Shown: positions 1-7,660, numbered from the stretch's first letter. The stretch is DNA of 64,000 bases from CAYNFS01 sp964396685 (GCA_964396685.1 CAYNFS010000001.1:99060-163059), one strand, 5' to 3'. The notes: generated by a model from the letters alone, not told the origin. Program-made: numbers and translations.

Positions 1-328
1 CCAGAGGCGCGGAGCTCATAAAATCAATAAGCCAGCGCCTTACCATGGGCCCGATTTTTTTGGGATCATCGGTTCCCAGTTCTTTTTGGGGATCAAAACC
101 GAATTTGGCGTAAGTCGCCAAAGTCTTCTCTCCGAGACGGTGGATCCACGATTTCGCTTTAGGATAATGATTGTCAATTTCGCTTCGTGTGGGACGAATC
201 ATTTTAAGCCCCACCACTTTCAAACCGACCCGCTCAATGCGGCTGATGATTTCGCCACTCAAGCCTCGGCGCACGCCGTCAGGCTTGATCATGAGAAATG
301 TTAACTCTTCTCGTGGGTGTTTTGTCAT
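1..328 (-). CDS. ndk: Nucleoside diphosphate kinase, C-terminus cut by window edge
   Basis: Transfers the gamma-phosphate between nucleoside triphosphates and diphosphates in the cytoplasm. Translating the minus strand from the ATG at 326-328 gives MTKHPREELTFLMIKPDGVRR, then a segment matching the NDK start (LMIKPDGVRRGLSGEIISRIE, then VGLKVVGLKMI). The frame stays open to base 1, so about 109 residues are present and the catalytic His motif lies outside the window. The residues after about 45 (PTRSEIDNHYPKAKSWIHRL) look like the longer NDK variant with an insertion that is common in CPR and archaeal-like forms; that last point is from memory. The gene ends a minus-strand run with the cyclophilin gene 4 bp upstream. 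Confidence 0.88.
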   Translation of the reverse strand, partial: MTKHPREELTFLMIKPDGVRRGLSGEIISRIERVGLKVVGLKMIRPTRSEIDNHYPKAKSWIHRLGEKTLATYAKFGFDPQKELGTDDPKKIGPMVRRWLIDFMSSAPL

Positions 329-332
329 AAAA

Positions 333-920
333 TTATTCTATGTAGGCTTTTTCAATTATAACAGGTTCCAGGGGTTTATCAAAAGCACCGGTTTTGACTG
401 CGGCAATCTTTTGCACGATTTCCATGCCTGATATCACCTCGCCAAAAACCGTGTATTGACCGTCAAGCTGGGGCAAATCCTGCAATGCAATGTAAAATTG
501 GCTCCCCGAAGACTCGCGCGCGGGATTCACTTGATCAGGAAGCCTCGCCATCGCCACCGCCCCGCGCCTGTGCTTAAGTTTAATTTCGGCTGGAAGCGTA
601 TAGCCTGGATCCCCGGTGCCATCGCCCTTGGGATCACCGCCCTGAATCACAAAGCCGGGGATAATGCGGTGAAACGTCAGTCCGTCGTAAAATTTCTCCT
701 TGACCAATTTCTCAAAGTTGGCCGCCGTTTTGGGGGCGGCGTCAAAGTCCAGAGCGATGTTGATTTTGCCAAAGTTGGTCTCTAGCACCGCGGTCTTTGG
801 ACTGACTTGCTCTTCTTGATTTGTACGAAGTGCTTTGTTGAGGACCAGCCCCGAAAAAAATACCAGCCAAACCAAAGCCGCAAAAAGCAGAAGAGATATT
901 GCCGCCGCCCAGTATTTCAT
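333..920 (-). CDS. Membrane-anchored cyclophilin-type peptidyl-prolyl isomerase
   Basis: Catalyses cis-trans isomerisation of prolyl bonds, probably on extracytoplasmic proteins. One N-terminal hydrophobic helix (about residues 5-27, no lipobox) is followed by a cyclophilin domain (about 43-193). Diagnostic strings are FHRIIPGFVIQGGD (83-96) with the catalytic Arg, then GSQFYIAL and LDGQYTVFGEV further on. At 195 aa it is a normal single-domain size plus anchor. It lies between ndk and the ComEC beta-lactamase-fold gene on the same strand with short gaps, so co-transcription is likely. The family call is firm; the outward orientation is inferred from the anchor. Confidence 0.9.
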   Translation of the reverse strand: MKYWAAAISLLLFAALVWLVFFSGLVLNKALRTNQEEQVSPKTAVLETNFGKINIALDFDAAPKTAANFEKLVKEKFYDGLTFHRIIPGFVIQGGDPKGDGTGDPGYTLPAEIKLKHRRGAVAMARLPDQVNPARESSGSQFYIALQDLPQLDGQYTVFGEVISGMEIVQKIAAVKTGAFDKPLEPVIIEKAYIE

Positions 921-937
921 AAAAATATCTTAAAGGA

Positions 938-1807
938 TTACTTTTGATTTTTCAAGACTATTCTGTCTGGATAAACCAGAAAAGCGATATCTCCCTGCTC
1001 GTCAGTACGCAAAATTTCTGTTCCAGACTCACGCAACAACCCCAATACCTCCTCGTGCGGATGACCGTAAGAGTTTTTACCCACAGAAATCACGGAATAA
1101 TCAGGACTTACAGCCTGCAAAAAACCTCCCCCCGTCGAGCTTCGGGAGCCCTGGTGCGCAACTTTTAAAATTTCCGAATCAAGAGGAAGCTTGAATTTCA
1201 AAAAAAAATCCTCAATCGCTTTATCTGAATCGCCGGTGAGCAGAATCTGGCTTTTCCCGAAAGACAGCTTTCCGACAATTGACACGTCGTTTGCGTCTTT
1301 GGGCATCTGCTCAAATTCCGGCAGGACCGGATGGTAAACATCAAAAACCGTTACATCATCAAGATAAACCCGCTCTGCCAGTCTTGGTCTTATTATTTCT
1401 ACATTTTTCTTTTCCAAAAGCGAAATCAAAGTTTTATAAGTTTCCGAATCATAATCCATATCGCTAAGCATGACTTTTTCAATCTTGTATCTTTTGAGAA
1501 GCTCGATCATGCCGCTGATGTGATCCGCGTGCGGGTGTGTCAGCACCACAAATTCAAGCTTGCGATCAAAGTAAGGCATGACGCGGCCGAGCTTGCTGAT
1601 AATCACGTCGCCTGGACCGGAATCAATCAAAATGTCATTGCCTTGAATGGTGCGCAGATAAATTGCGTCTCCCTGCCCGACGTCAAAGAAATGCAGCTTG
1701 GCGGATTGGGCCCCTCCGGTCTGATACAATGCCGCGACTGCGGCGATATTCGCAAGGACTAATAATCCTACTAAATACCAAAATTTGCTGAATTTGAACT
1801 TAGTCAC
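938..1807 (-). CDS. ComEC-type metallo-beta-lactamase-fold protein
   Basis: Corresponds to the C-terminal nuclease-like domain of ComEC, here a separate gene. One N-terminal membrane helix (about 10-27) precedes the domain; FFDVGQGDAIY (40-50) and the metal-binding HPHADH (91-96) are intact, with a later TGDSD and HQGSRSSTGGGF typical of ComEC/Rec2 MBL domains. The channel half is the gene just upstream (16 bp gap), so the classic fused ComEC is split in two. With DprA at 39264 this supports natural DNA uptake, where the MBL domain is thought to degrade the non-transported strand. Confidence 0.88.
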   Translation of the reverse strand: MTKFKFSKFWYLVGLLVLANIAAVAALYQTGGAQSAKLHFFDVGQGDAIYLRTIQGNDILIDSGPGDVIISKLGRVMPYFDRKLEFVVLTHPHADHISGMIELLKRYKIEKVMLSDMDYDSETYKTLISLLEKKNVEIIRPRLAERVYLDDVTVFDVYHPVLPEFEQMPKDANDVSIVGKLSFGKSQILLTGDSDKAIEDFFLKFKLPLDSEILKVAHQGSRSSTGGGFLQAVSPDYSVISVGKNSYGHPHEEVLGLLRESGTEILRTDEQGDIAFLVYPDRIVLKNQK

Positions 1808-1823
1808 GCAGAGGCATCATTAT

Positions 1824-3392
1824 TTATACTCGCTCTTGTACATACTCCAATTCTTGATAAAATCTCTTTTTATTCCTATAAAACCGAATAGCGAACACTA
1901 ATGATACATAATACATAACTATAACCGGAACATTAATCTTGGCGCTGGTTGCGGCAAAAGGAAGCTTTGCAAAAAACTCAACCAGTCGGATTAGATACTC
2001 CAGAAGGACCCAGGAAATATCAGCCACCAATTTGGCGGCGGGCAGATAGGCGATCCCCACAGCCCCGATTATTAATCCAAAAAACATGGTGTAGGGAACC
2101 GCCCAAAGAATCAGGACATTCGCCAGAAGTGCTACGATAGAAATTCGGTCAAAATAATAAATTTGAAAGGGAAGAGTAAAAAGAATGGCAGCCGTGGTTG
2201 AGGCCAAATTTGTCCGAAAAGACAAAAAATAAAAATTAGGGATTTTTTGAAAAGCCTTCTCAAAAATCGGTGCCAGATAAATCAGCCCCAAAGTTGCGGC
2301 AAAAGACAGCTGAAAACCGATGTCAAAGCTTAAAATTTTGGGGTTCTGCAAAATCATCAAGCCTGCGGCGAAAACGAGGGCGTTTCGGGCTTGATAAATG
2401 CGTCCGACATTGAAGGCTATAACCAAGAGAAGGCCCATGATGGCCGCTCTTATCACGGAGGCTTCCGCTCCCGTCATGATCACGAAAGCCAGCACAATAA
2501 GAAACGAAAGAGCAAAGGCGACTCTTCTGCCCAAAAAGCTTCTGGTCCTAAGAAGATTTTTGGTGATGATGGAAATGTTAAAACCGGAAATTACCACGAT
2601 ATGCGAAACGCCGGCAATGATTAAAGCTTCCTGCAAATCTTCGGGCAAGGCTTTTTTAAGGCCTAAAATTAATCCTAAAACCAGAGAGGCGTGAGGCTCC
2701 GGCAGACTTGTGGTCAAAACTTCCTGAAATTTATGCTTAATAGCCAGCAACGCGGCCTTGATTTTATTCCCTTGCCCCTCAGCCAATTTTGCAACTTCGG
2801 GGTAGCGCATCACGGCATAAGTGTCAAAGCGCGAGAGATAATTTTTGTAGGAAAATTCCTCCGACTCAAACGGCTCTTCAAGCTTGCCTGTAATTTTTAA
2901 TTTATCGCCATACTGATACTCCGGATACCGCCCGACATTGAGAAGGATATTACCGACCAATTTATTGTTATAGTTATCGATTATAAGTTTCGAACTAACC
3001 GTAAGGTTAGTTCGGTTGCTTCTCACGTCCGGATCCTTGACTACAACCCCCTCCAGCTCAATCTCCTGCCCGTAAAATTTGCCGATAAAATTCGAGTCGT
3101 TGTAAGGGAAACTCGTCTTGTACCGCCACGCCCCAAAAAGCAGCACCAATCCCAAAAAACCAACCAGCAGAATCCAAAAAGAATTGTCATTCCCGCGCAA
3201 GCGGGAATCCATTCCCTTTTTCTCCCCCTGTTCGGAGAATAGGGGGAGATGAAAAGGGGGTATTGTCGCCATCATCACAAAAACCATCGCTGCGCCGGCG
3301 ATGACATAATAATTCAGATACCTCCCCAATCCCACCCCGACAATAAAACTTAAGCAAAACAGCAAAAAAATTTTGGATTTTGGAAATTTCAC
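1824..3392 (-). CDS. comEC: ComEC/Rec2 competence channel protein
   Basis: DNA-uptake channel of the competence system. It has N-terminal membrane helices, a soluble OB-like part (about residues 95-190) and a C-terminal multi-helix Competence domain holding the characteristic HIVVISGFNISI. At 522 aa it lacks the C-terminal beta-lactamase domain, which is encoded next door. Residues about 45-70 (rich in GEKKG..SRLRGND) come from two palindromic repeats at 3186-3262 inserted in frame between membrane segments. The start ATG overlaps the hisS stop by 4 bp, so the two are probably translationally coupled. Confidence 0.88.
   Translation of the reverse strand: MKFPKSKIFLLFCLSFIVGVGLGRYLNYYVIAGAAMVFVMMATIPPFHLPLFSEQGEKKGMDSRLRGNDNSFWILLVGFLGLVLLFGAWRYKTSFPYNDSNFIGKFYGQEIELEGVVVKDPDVRSNRTNLTVSSKLIIDNYNNKLVGNILLNVGRYPEYQYGDKLKITGKLEEPFESEEFSYKNYLSRFDTYAVMRYPEVAKLAEGQGNKIKAALLAIKHKFQEVLTTSLPEPHASLVLGLILGLKKALPEDLQEALIIAGVSHIVVISGFNISIITKNLLRTRSFLGRRVAFALSFLIVLAFVIMTGAEASVIRAAIMGLLLVIAFNVGRIYQARNALVFAAGLMILQNPKILSFDIGFQLSFAATLGLIYLAPIFEKAFQKIPNFYFLSFRTNLASTTAAILFTLPFQIYYFDRISIVALLANVLILWAVPYTMFFGLIIGAVGIAYLPAAKLVADISWVLLEYLIRLVEFFAKLPFAATSAKINVPVIVMYYVSLVFAIRFYRNKKRFYQELEYVQERV
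3186..3262. repeat. Two palindromic elements inserted in frame in comEC
   Basis: The first part carries the arms ATTCCCGC / GCGGGAAT and the second CTCCCCCT / AGGGGGAG. Together they add about 25 residues to ComEC without breaking the frame. Related elements occur between genes at 4743, 49625 and 63810. Confidence 0.75.
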
Positions 3393-4732
3393 AAAGCGCG
3401 CCTCTCATTCCCGCGAAGCTTGCCCTCGACGGCGATCGGGGGCGGGAATCCAGTCTTCTTGAAATACTTAACTAGATCAAGTTGCCTCACCCTCTCCTGC
3501 TTCCCTGTTATCAAATTTCTAACGGTCGCTTCGGCTTTAGCAGCTTCGTCTGGGCCCACCAGTACCGCGTAATTTATATTTTTTTTATCTGCGTATTTTA
3601 ACTGCTTATCAAGTTTTGCCGGTTCGTAATAAAAATCCGTCTTGATTCCGGCTTCCCGAAGCCGCTGCACGATCTGCAAATATTTCTCTTCCAATTTCTC
3701 ATCGAGATTACATACCAAAACATCGGTAACGACATCGTATTTTACAAGCTCAAGCTCTTCCAAAGCGTCCAGCAGCCGATCAACGCCGATAGAACAACCG
3801 ACAGCCGGGACCTCGCGGCCGACAAACTTACCAATCAACTCATCATAACGCCCCCCTCCCGCAATACTTCCAAAATCCCGCACGTCTGGCAAGACAAACT
3901 CAAAGATTGTTCCGGTATAATAATCAAGTCCGCGCGCGAGAGCGAGATCCACTTGGTAATTTTTCACCTCCATGTCCAGCAAAATTTCCAAAAGTTCGGC
4001 CAATTCCCCTCCTCCCTCAACATCTCGAAATCTCGAAAGAAAATCCTGCGGGTCCTGGAAGTCCTTATTCAAAAGCACAAATAATGCTTGCCTTTGCTTG
4101 GTATTAATGCCTGCCAGCGCCAACTCTTCTCTCACGGCTTTCTCGCCTTGCTTGTCAAGCTTATCCAAAATTCTTATCGCCTCGCCAACTTTCTTGCCGG
4201 TGATTCCGGCTTCTTGCATTATCGCGTCCAGAAGTTTGCGATTGTTGATTCTGATCAAAACGTCGGAAATTCCCAAATCTTTCAAAGCCGCGTTGATGCA
4301 GGCAATCACTTCGGCGTCGGCGAACATGGATGAAGAGCCTACGACATCAATATCACACTGGGTAAACTCGCGGAATCGCCCTTTTTGCGGACGATCCGCC
4401 CGCCAAACTTGTCCTATCTGATAACGTTTGAAAGGCAAGGCTAAATCATTTTTGTATTGGGCGAAAAACCGGGCCAGCGGCACGGTCAGATCGTAGCGCA
4501 TCGCCACATCCCGACCGCCCTGGTCTTTGAATGAGTACATTAATTTTTCACCTTCTTGTCCGTATTTGCCCGCCAAAATTTCTTTGTACTCAAGCGCGGG
4601 CGTTTCCATAGGCAAAAACCCATAGCGCTCGAAAGTGCTGCGGATTTTCTCTAGAATCTGGTTTCGAGCCGCGGCCTGACTCGGCCCAAAATCCCGAAAC
4701 CCTTTGAGTGTTTGGTAATTCTGCTTCGCCAC
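3389..4732 (-). CDS. hisS: Histidyl-tRNA synthetase
   Basis: Charges tRNA-His. Class II motifs are intact: motif 2 region RYQIGQVWRADRP..RFREFTQCDID, the HisA motif LARGLDYYTG, and motif 3 (GCSIGVDRLLDAL), followed by the anticodon-binding domain. At 447 aa it has normal length and looks like the archaeal/eukaryal-like subtype. The start is GTG at 4730-4732 (MAKQNYQTLKGFRDF); no Shine-Dalgarno is evident. The last 18 or so residues come from a palindromic repeat (3404-3452). A HisR-type operator lies upstream at 4887-4908, separated by a terminator-like hairpin, so histidine-responsive control is likely but inferred. A degenerate paralogue sits at 22090-23337. Confidence 0.93.
   Translation of the reverse strand: MAKQNYQTLKGFRDFGPSQAAARNQILEKIRSTFERYGFLPMETPALEYKEILAGKYGQEGEKLMYSFKDQGGRDVAMRYDLTVPLARFFAQYKNDLALPFKRYQIGQVWRADRPQKGRFREFTQCDIDVVGSSSMFADAEVIACINAALKDLGISDVLIRINNRKLLDAIMQEAGITGKKVGEAIRILDKLDKQGEKAVREELALAGINTKQRQALFVLLNKDFQDPQDFLSRFRDVEGGGELAELLEILLDMEVKNYQVDLALARGLDYYTGTIFEFVLPDVRDFGSIAGGGRYDELIGKFVGREVPAVGCSIGVDRLLDALEELELVKYDVVTDVLVCNLDEKLEEKYLQIVQRLREAGIKTDFYYEPAKLDKQLKYADKKNINYAVLVGPDEAAKAEATVRNLITGKQERVRQLDLVKYFKKTGFPPPIAVEGKLRGNERRAL
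3404..3452. repeat. Palindromic element forming the 3' end of hisS
   Basis: ATTCCCGC and GCGGGAAT arms enclose a GCCCTCGACGGCGATCGGGG centre. The same centre recurs at 63858-63890 next to the phosphohexomutase gene. It is read as the C-terminal tail of HisS. Confidence 0.7.
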
Positions 4733-4742
4733 GCATTAATCT

Positions 4743-4771
4743 GTCATTCCCGACTTGATCGGGAATCCAGT
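4743..4771. repeat. REP-like palindrome upstream of hisS
   Basis: ATTCCCGAC ttg GTCGGGAAT-type inverted repeat between the hisG terminator and hisS. Same family as 49625-49652. Confidence 0.7.
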
Positions 4772-4784
4772 CTCCCTTGAAAAT

Positions 4785-4835
4785 ATAAAAAACAGAGCTC
4801 CCAAGAAAAGTGTATCATACTCTTCCCGGAAGCTC
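4785..4835 (-). terminator. Rho-independent terminator (or attenuator) between hisG and hisS
   Basis: On the minus strand, GAGCTTCCGGGAAGAGT pairs with ACTTTTCTTGGGAGCTC (17 bp with G-U pairs), followed by CTGTTTTTT. It ends hisG transcription; because it lies downstream of the operator at 4887-4908 it could also act as an attenuator for hisS. The outer stem GAGCTTCC/GGGAGCTC is shared with the terminator at 6333-6372. Confidence 0.75.
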
Positions 4836-4886
4836 AAAGGCCAACAGCCGCCTCGCCGCACTTGCCCGTACTGCGTGTATCAGCAT

Positions 4887-4908
4887 ATTAACATGATAAC
4901 ATGCTGAT
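4887..4908 (-). promoter_or_regulatory. HisR/YerC operator-like palindrome before hisS, overlapping the hisG stop
   Basis: On the minus strand this 22-mer matches the hisR-proximal operator at 19 of 22 positions around the core CATGTTATCATG. It is also embedded in a 10 bp perfect inverted repeat (GTATCAGCAT 4877-4886, ATGCTGATAC 4901-4910). Over 30 bases it matches the hisG-proximal site at 27 positions in the opposite orientation. Confidence 0.65.
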
Positions 4909-5591
4909 ACGCTCTCCAAAAAGCTGGCGGAACAAAACTTCCGCTTTAGGGCCGAGAAAAGGATGCGACAAAACTCGGCCGGTGGTGATTAGCACAGCGC
5001 AGCTTACGGCGAGCACTTCGATGACACGCAAACCATTGGCCTTGATCGTCTCCCCGGTTTCCGTCAGGCAAACGCCATAATGATATTTCCAGGGTACCAA
5101 TGATTCAGTCGAGCCCAGGGAAGATATGACCCTGATGTTGCGCCGCCGCGGCAGAAGCTTGCGGGTCNNNNNNNNNNAAGGGCACGATATTCGGACGGAG
5201 TCATTGTGTCCGCTTCGATATCCTTGACAGACGCGAGCGGGTCCGTCTGACCTCCAATCAGCACAACCAACGAATCGCTATTGGTCTGACGATTATAGCC
5301 TAGCTTGCGCAGGATATAGAGCGGTTTCGACTCTCCGTCTTTCTGGTTTACCGCCGCCCATTCATCCACGCAGTCCTGACCGCAAATCCCAAGGTCATAG
5401 TCGTCATCCGCGACCAAGCTTGGAATGAACTGCGGCCTGGTAAACAGCACTTCCGAGATACAATCGTGAAATGACTTAGCCCGGAATGAACGGCCGCTCA
5501 AGCGCTCAAATAGGATACCCCGCTCTGCAAACATTTGGACGGTTTTCTCCTCGAGACTTCCGTTCGGTAATACCAACTTCAATCGTAGCAT
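4888..5591 (-). CDS. hisG: ATP phosphoribosyltransferase, short form, interrupted by an assembly gap
   Basis: First enzyme of histidine biosynthesis (ATP + PRPP). The N-terminal part reads MLRLKLVLPNGSLEEKT.. with DYDLGICGQDCVDEW. After the gap, the other frame reads RVISSLGSTESLVPW.. and VCLTETGETIKANGLRVIEVL, the PRPP-binding end of HisG. The ten N at 5168-5177 have the wrong length modulo 3, so the gene looks frameshifted but is most likely intact. About 234 codons is the short (HisG-S) size, which normally needs a HisZ partner; the HisS-like protein at 22090-23337 is a candidate. RBS AAAGGAGA precedes the ATG. Operators flank the gene. Confidence 0.85.
5168..5177. other. Assembly gap (10 N)
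   Basis: Ten unresolved bases inside hisG; the true length is unknown and must shift the frame relative to the placeholder. Confidence 0.99.
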
Positions 5592-5617
5592 CTCTGTCTC
5601 TCCTTTGACTTGTTAAC

Positions 5618-5642
5618 ACAAAAATCCCTGCGCTTGCAGGGG
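5618..5642 (-). terminator. Terminator-like hairpin in the hisG leader
   Basis: Minus strand CCCTGC aagc GCAGGG then ATTTTTG, 27 bp before the hisG start codon. Its position between the operator (5784-5805) and the RBS suggests attenuation in addition to repression. No His-rich leader peptide was found in front of it. Confidence 0.55.
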
Positions 5643-5783
5643 TGGGGAGATTTTTTAATTTCGGGCCGAGGGCAGAGCTAGCCCATAGCAAACCTGACCA
5701 ACCTCTGAAAGCGAGTGAGGAGAGGATGGTTATGATGGCTTATTCGGCTATAAAAACCAATCAAAAACCGCATATCTATCTGT

Positions 5784-5805
5784 ATTGTCATGTTAACATG
5801 GTAAT
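5784..5805. promoter_or_regulatory. HisR/YerC operator upstream of hisG
   Basis: Contains the perfect palindrome CATGTTAACATG followed by GTAAT; 20 of 22 positions equal the hisR-proximal site at 6177-6198. It lies between the hisR stop and hisG. Confidence 0.7.
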
Positions 5806-5855
5806 ATGATGATACACGTCTTATTTAAACCTGTCAAGTCCCCAATCCCATCACC

Positions 5856-6164
5856 TCAAACTTTTGGGATACGGTCCAAAATCATCCGGTACCCTCCCCG
5901 GCCGTGGCGGAGCCAATGCGCCACGCGCGTAACCGTGGTGGTCGAGGCATTCGCCTTATCCGCAACCTCCAGATAAGACATCCCTCTATCCAACATCCGC
6001 GCGATCTTGAACCGCTCGGCCATCTCCTCAATCTCATGCAAAGTCATCAGATCGCGGAAAAAATCCTCGCATTCTTTGACATTTTTGAGCTTTAAGACAG
6101 CCTTAAATAGCTCTTTGGTATCCTCGTTTTCCCAACCGTAAACCACATCGTTTTTCATAATCAT
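5856..6164 (-). CDS. hisR: TrpR/YerC-family repressor, probable histidine regulator
   Basis: A 102-aa helical DNA-binding protein of the TrpR/YerC-YecD family. Visible features are the LMTLHEIEEMAERFKIARML segment, then the helix-turn-helix SYLEVADKANASTTTVTRVAHWL. YerC-type proteins have been proposed by comparative genomics to control histidine genes in Firmicutes (recollection, not checked here). The context supports that: hisG is the next gene, hisS follows, and each has a matching palindrome upstream. The gene's own promoter is overlapped by the best operator, pointing to autorepression. The specific role is inferred; the family is clear. Confidence 0.85.
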   Translation of the reverse strand: MIMKNDVVYGWENEDTKELFKAVLKLKNVKECEDFFRDLMTLHEIEEMAERFKIARMLDRGMSYLEVADKANASTTTVTRVAHWLRHGRGGYRMILDRIPKV

Positions 6165-6176
6165 AACATTTTCTAT

Positions 6177-6198
6177 ATTACCATGTTAACATGCTAAT
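6177..6198. promoter_or_regulatory. HisR/YerC operator at the hisR promoter
   Basis: Near-perfect 22 bp palindrome ATTAcCATGTTAACATGcTAAT. It covers the -10 region of the hisR promoter (-35 TTGACA at 6207-6212, N18, TAACAT at 6183-6188, minus strand), the layout expected for autorepression. Confidence 0.75.
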
Positions 6199-6212
6199 AA
6201 ACGGCTTGTCAA
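6183..6212 (-). promoter_or_regulatory. hisR promoter
   Basis: Consensus -35 TTGACA (6207-6212), 18 bp spacer and TAACAT (6183-6188), about 19 bp before the hisR ATG. Confidence 0.6.
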
Positions 6213-6214
6213 AT

Positions 6215-6327
6215 GTTTACCCCGTCACCAGAATGCCGCGAGTGTAAACTCGCGGATGAATGGTTTGATGCGCGATATCTGCTTGCCCTAATACCGCGGG
6301 CGTAAACTAAGTGGTGACGGGGTTTAC
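6215..6327. repeat. MITE-like inverted-repeat element (TTTACCCCGT family)
   Basis: Terminal inverted repeats GTTTACCCCGTCACCA (6215-6230) and TGGTGACGGGGTTTAC (6312-6327), 15 of 16 matching. The interior holds a smaller palindrome around GTAAACTCGCGG. Related elements with the same ends lie at 7736-7798 and 34054-34154. Confidence 0.65.
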
Positions 6328-6332
6328 TGTTA

Positions 6333-6372
6333 CAAAAAACAGAGCTCCCGAAGAAAATTATCTCGGAAGCTC
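6333..6372 (-). terminator. Terminator of the AAA+ ATPase gene
   Basis: Minus strand GAGCTTCCGA ... TCGGGAGCTC then TGTTTTTTG, starting about 12 bp past the stop codon at 6384. Confidence 0.85.
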
Positions 6373-6383
6373 ATAGACCAGAA

Positions 6384-7541
6384 CTAAGCTCTTTTGGTGG
6401 ACCGTGCGACCCCACCTTCGCCGGCCCCAGCCGCCATAGTTTGGTCTCCCGAACCAGATGCCCCAGATACCAGAACACGGACGCCCGCCATTTCCGCCAT
6501 CGTCTGGACCTCCATTCCCTTCGCTTCTTTCAGGAAGGTGAGGGTCTTGGCCTCGGGGTCGAAATCCACTCGGATCCAGTCGCCCGCACACACCTGTTCG
6601 GTGGCGATGAGGTTGGACATCGGCTGGACTACCAGGCGCTCGATCGCTCGTTTGAGATGACGCGCGCCGTACTTGAGGTCGGTGCCCTCCCGCAACAGAT
6701 GATCTTTGGCCGGCTGGGATACCGTGAATATGAAGTAGTCGGGGGCGCGCGAATTGAAAATCCGCTGATGCAAGAGGTGCAGTTCGATATCCAGAATCTT
6801 GCGGAGTTCGGGCTCACCGAGGGGCCTGAACACCACGATCTTGTCCAGCCGGTTGATGAACTCCGGCGTGAACCTCCGACGCGCCGCTTCAATGCCGACA
6901 CGGGAAATTTTTCCCGCCAATTCTTCATCCTCACCCATTTCAGCTCCCGCGAATCCCAAGCCGGGTTTCAAAATAGAACCCATCTCGCGGGCGCCCAGAT
7001 TGCTCGTCATGAAGATCATGACCCGCGAGAAATCCACCTTCCTGTTGTCACCCAGCGTCAGAGTCGCTTTGTCGAGGATACCCAGCAACAGGTTCCAAAG
7101 TGCGTCGCTCGCCTTCTCGATTTCGTCAAACAGGACGAAGCTCAACTTGACCGTGCTCGTATGCCACTGATTTAGGACATCTTGACTCAGTAGTGGGTGA
7201 GTTTCGCGGTGCCCCAGATATCCAGGGGGCGATCCGATAAGCTTGGCGATTTCGTGACTGTGCTGAAATTCCGCGCAGTCGATTTTGATGACGGCGCGAG
7301 CCGTGTCTACCAGGCTTTCCGCCATCGCCTCGACGATACGCGTCTTCCCTGACCCCGTCGGACCGAGAAACAAGAAATTGCCGACGGGCCGATCAGCGGT
7401 GGTCAGGCCCGCCAGATACATCTGGTATACATTGACAATCTCTTGGATCGCCTTATCCTGTCCCACAATCAACTGGCGAAGCTTCCTCTCGAGGAACTCG
7501 GCCTGAGGACCGGTTCTGCTCGGGTCTAAAACCTCACTCAT
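6384..7541 (-). CDS. Stand-alone ClpB/ClpA D2-type AAA+ ATPase
   Basis: A single class II AAA+ module (385 aa) equivalent to the second ATPase ring of ClpB/ClpA. Walker A GPTGSGKT, pore-region GSPPGYLGH, Walker B VLFDEIEKA, sensor 1 MTSNLG, arginine-finger region RFTPEFINRLDKIVVF and sensor 2 YGARHLKRAI are all present. There is no N-domain, no D1, and no IGF/LGF ClpP-docking loop that I can see. The C-terminal 40 residues are Gly/Ala/Ser-rich. I chose the ATG at 7539-7541 because GAAGGAGGG sits 4 bp before it; an upstream start would add 9 residues without an RBS. Substrate unknown; remodelling or disaggregation is inferred from the family. Confidence 0.85.
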   Translation of the reverse strand: MSEVLDPSRTGPQAEFLERKLRQLIVGQDKAIQEIVNVYQMYLAGLTTADRPVGNFLFLGPTGSGKTRIVEAMAESLVDTARAVIKIDCAEFQHSHEIAKLIGSPPGYLGHRETHPLLSQDVLNQWHTSTVKLSFVLFDEIEKASDALWNLLLGILDKATLTLGDNRKVDFSRVMIFMTSNLGAREMGSILKPGLGFAGAEMGEDEELAGKISRVGIEAARRRFTPEFINRLDKIVVFRPLGEPELRKILDIELHLLHQRIFNSRAPDYFIFTVSQPAKDHLLREGTDLKYGARHLKRAIERLVVQPMSNLIATEQVCAGDWIRVDFDPEAKTLTFLKEAKGMEVQTMAEMAGVRVLVSGASGSGDQTMAAGAGEGGVARSTKRA

Positions 7542-7571
7542 GATTCCCTCCTTCTGCGAGTTAATCATATT

Positions 7572-7600
7572 ATTACATACCTACAGCTTTTATTTGTCAA
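7572..7600 (-). promoter_or_regulatory. Promoter of the AAA+ gene
   Basis: TTGACA (7595-7600), 17 bp, TGTAAT (7572-7577), reading toward 7541. Confidence 0.75.
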
Positions 7601-7617
7601 TGTGTGAATAACTTTTA

Positions 7618-7646
7618 TTGACATACTCCATGCCCTTTGCTAAAGT
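7618..7646 (+). promoter_or_regulatory. Divergent plus-strand promoter
   Basis: TTGACA (7618-7623), 17 bp, TAAAGT (7641-7646). It would make a short transcript ending at the terminator 7714-7738, or read on to the gene at 7850. Confidence 0.5.
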
Positions 7647-7660
7647 CGGAAAAGAGACAC

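Noticed and set aside
4733..4886. T-box riboswitch before hisS
   Set aside because: No GGTGGNACCGCG antiterminator element and no specifier-loop layout; only a terminator hairpin and a palindromic repeat are present.
6441..7175. 244-codon plus-strand frame opposite the AAA+ gene
   Set aside because: It is the shadow of a clearly conserved ATPase on the minus strand; Arg/His-rich with no RBS or family.
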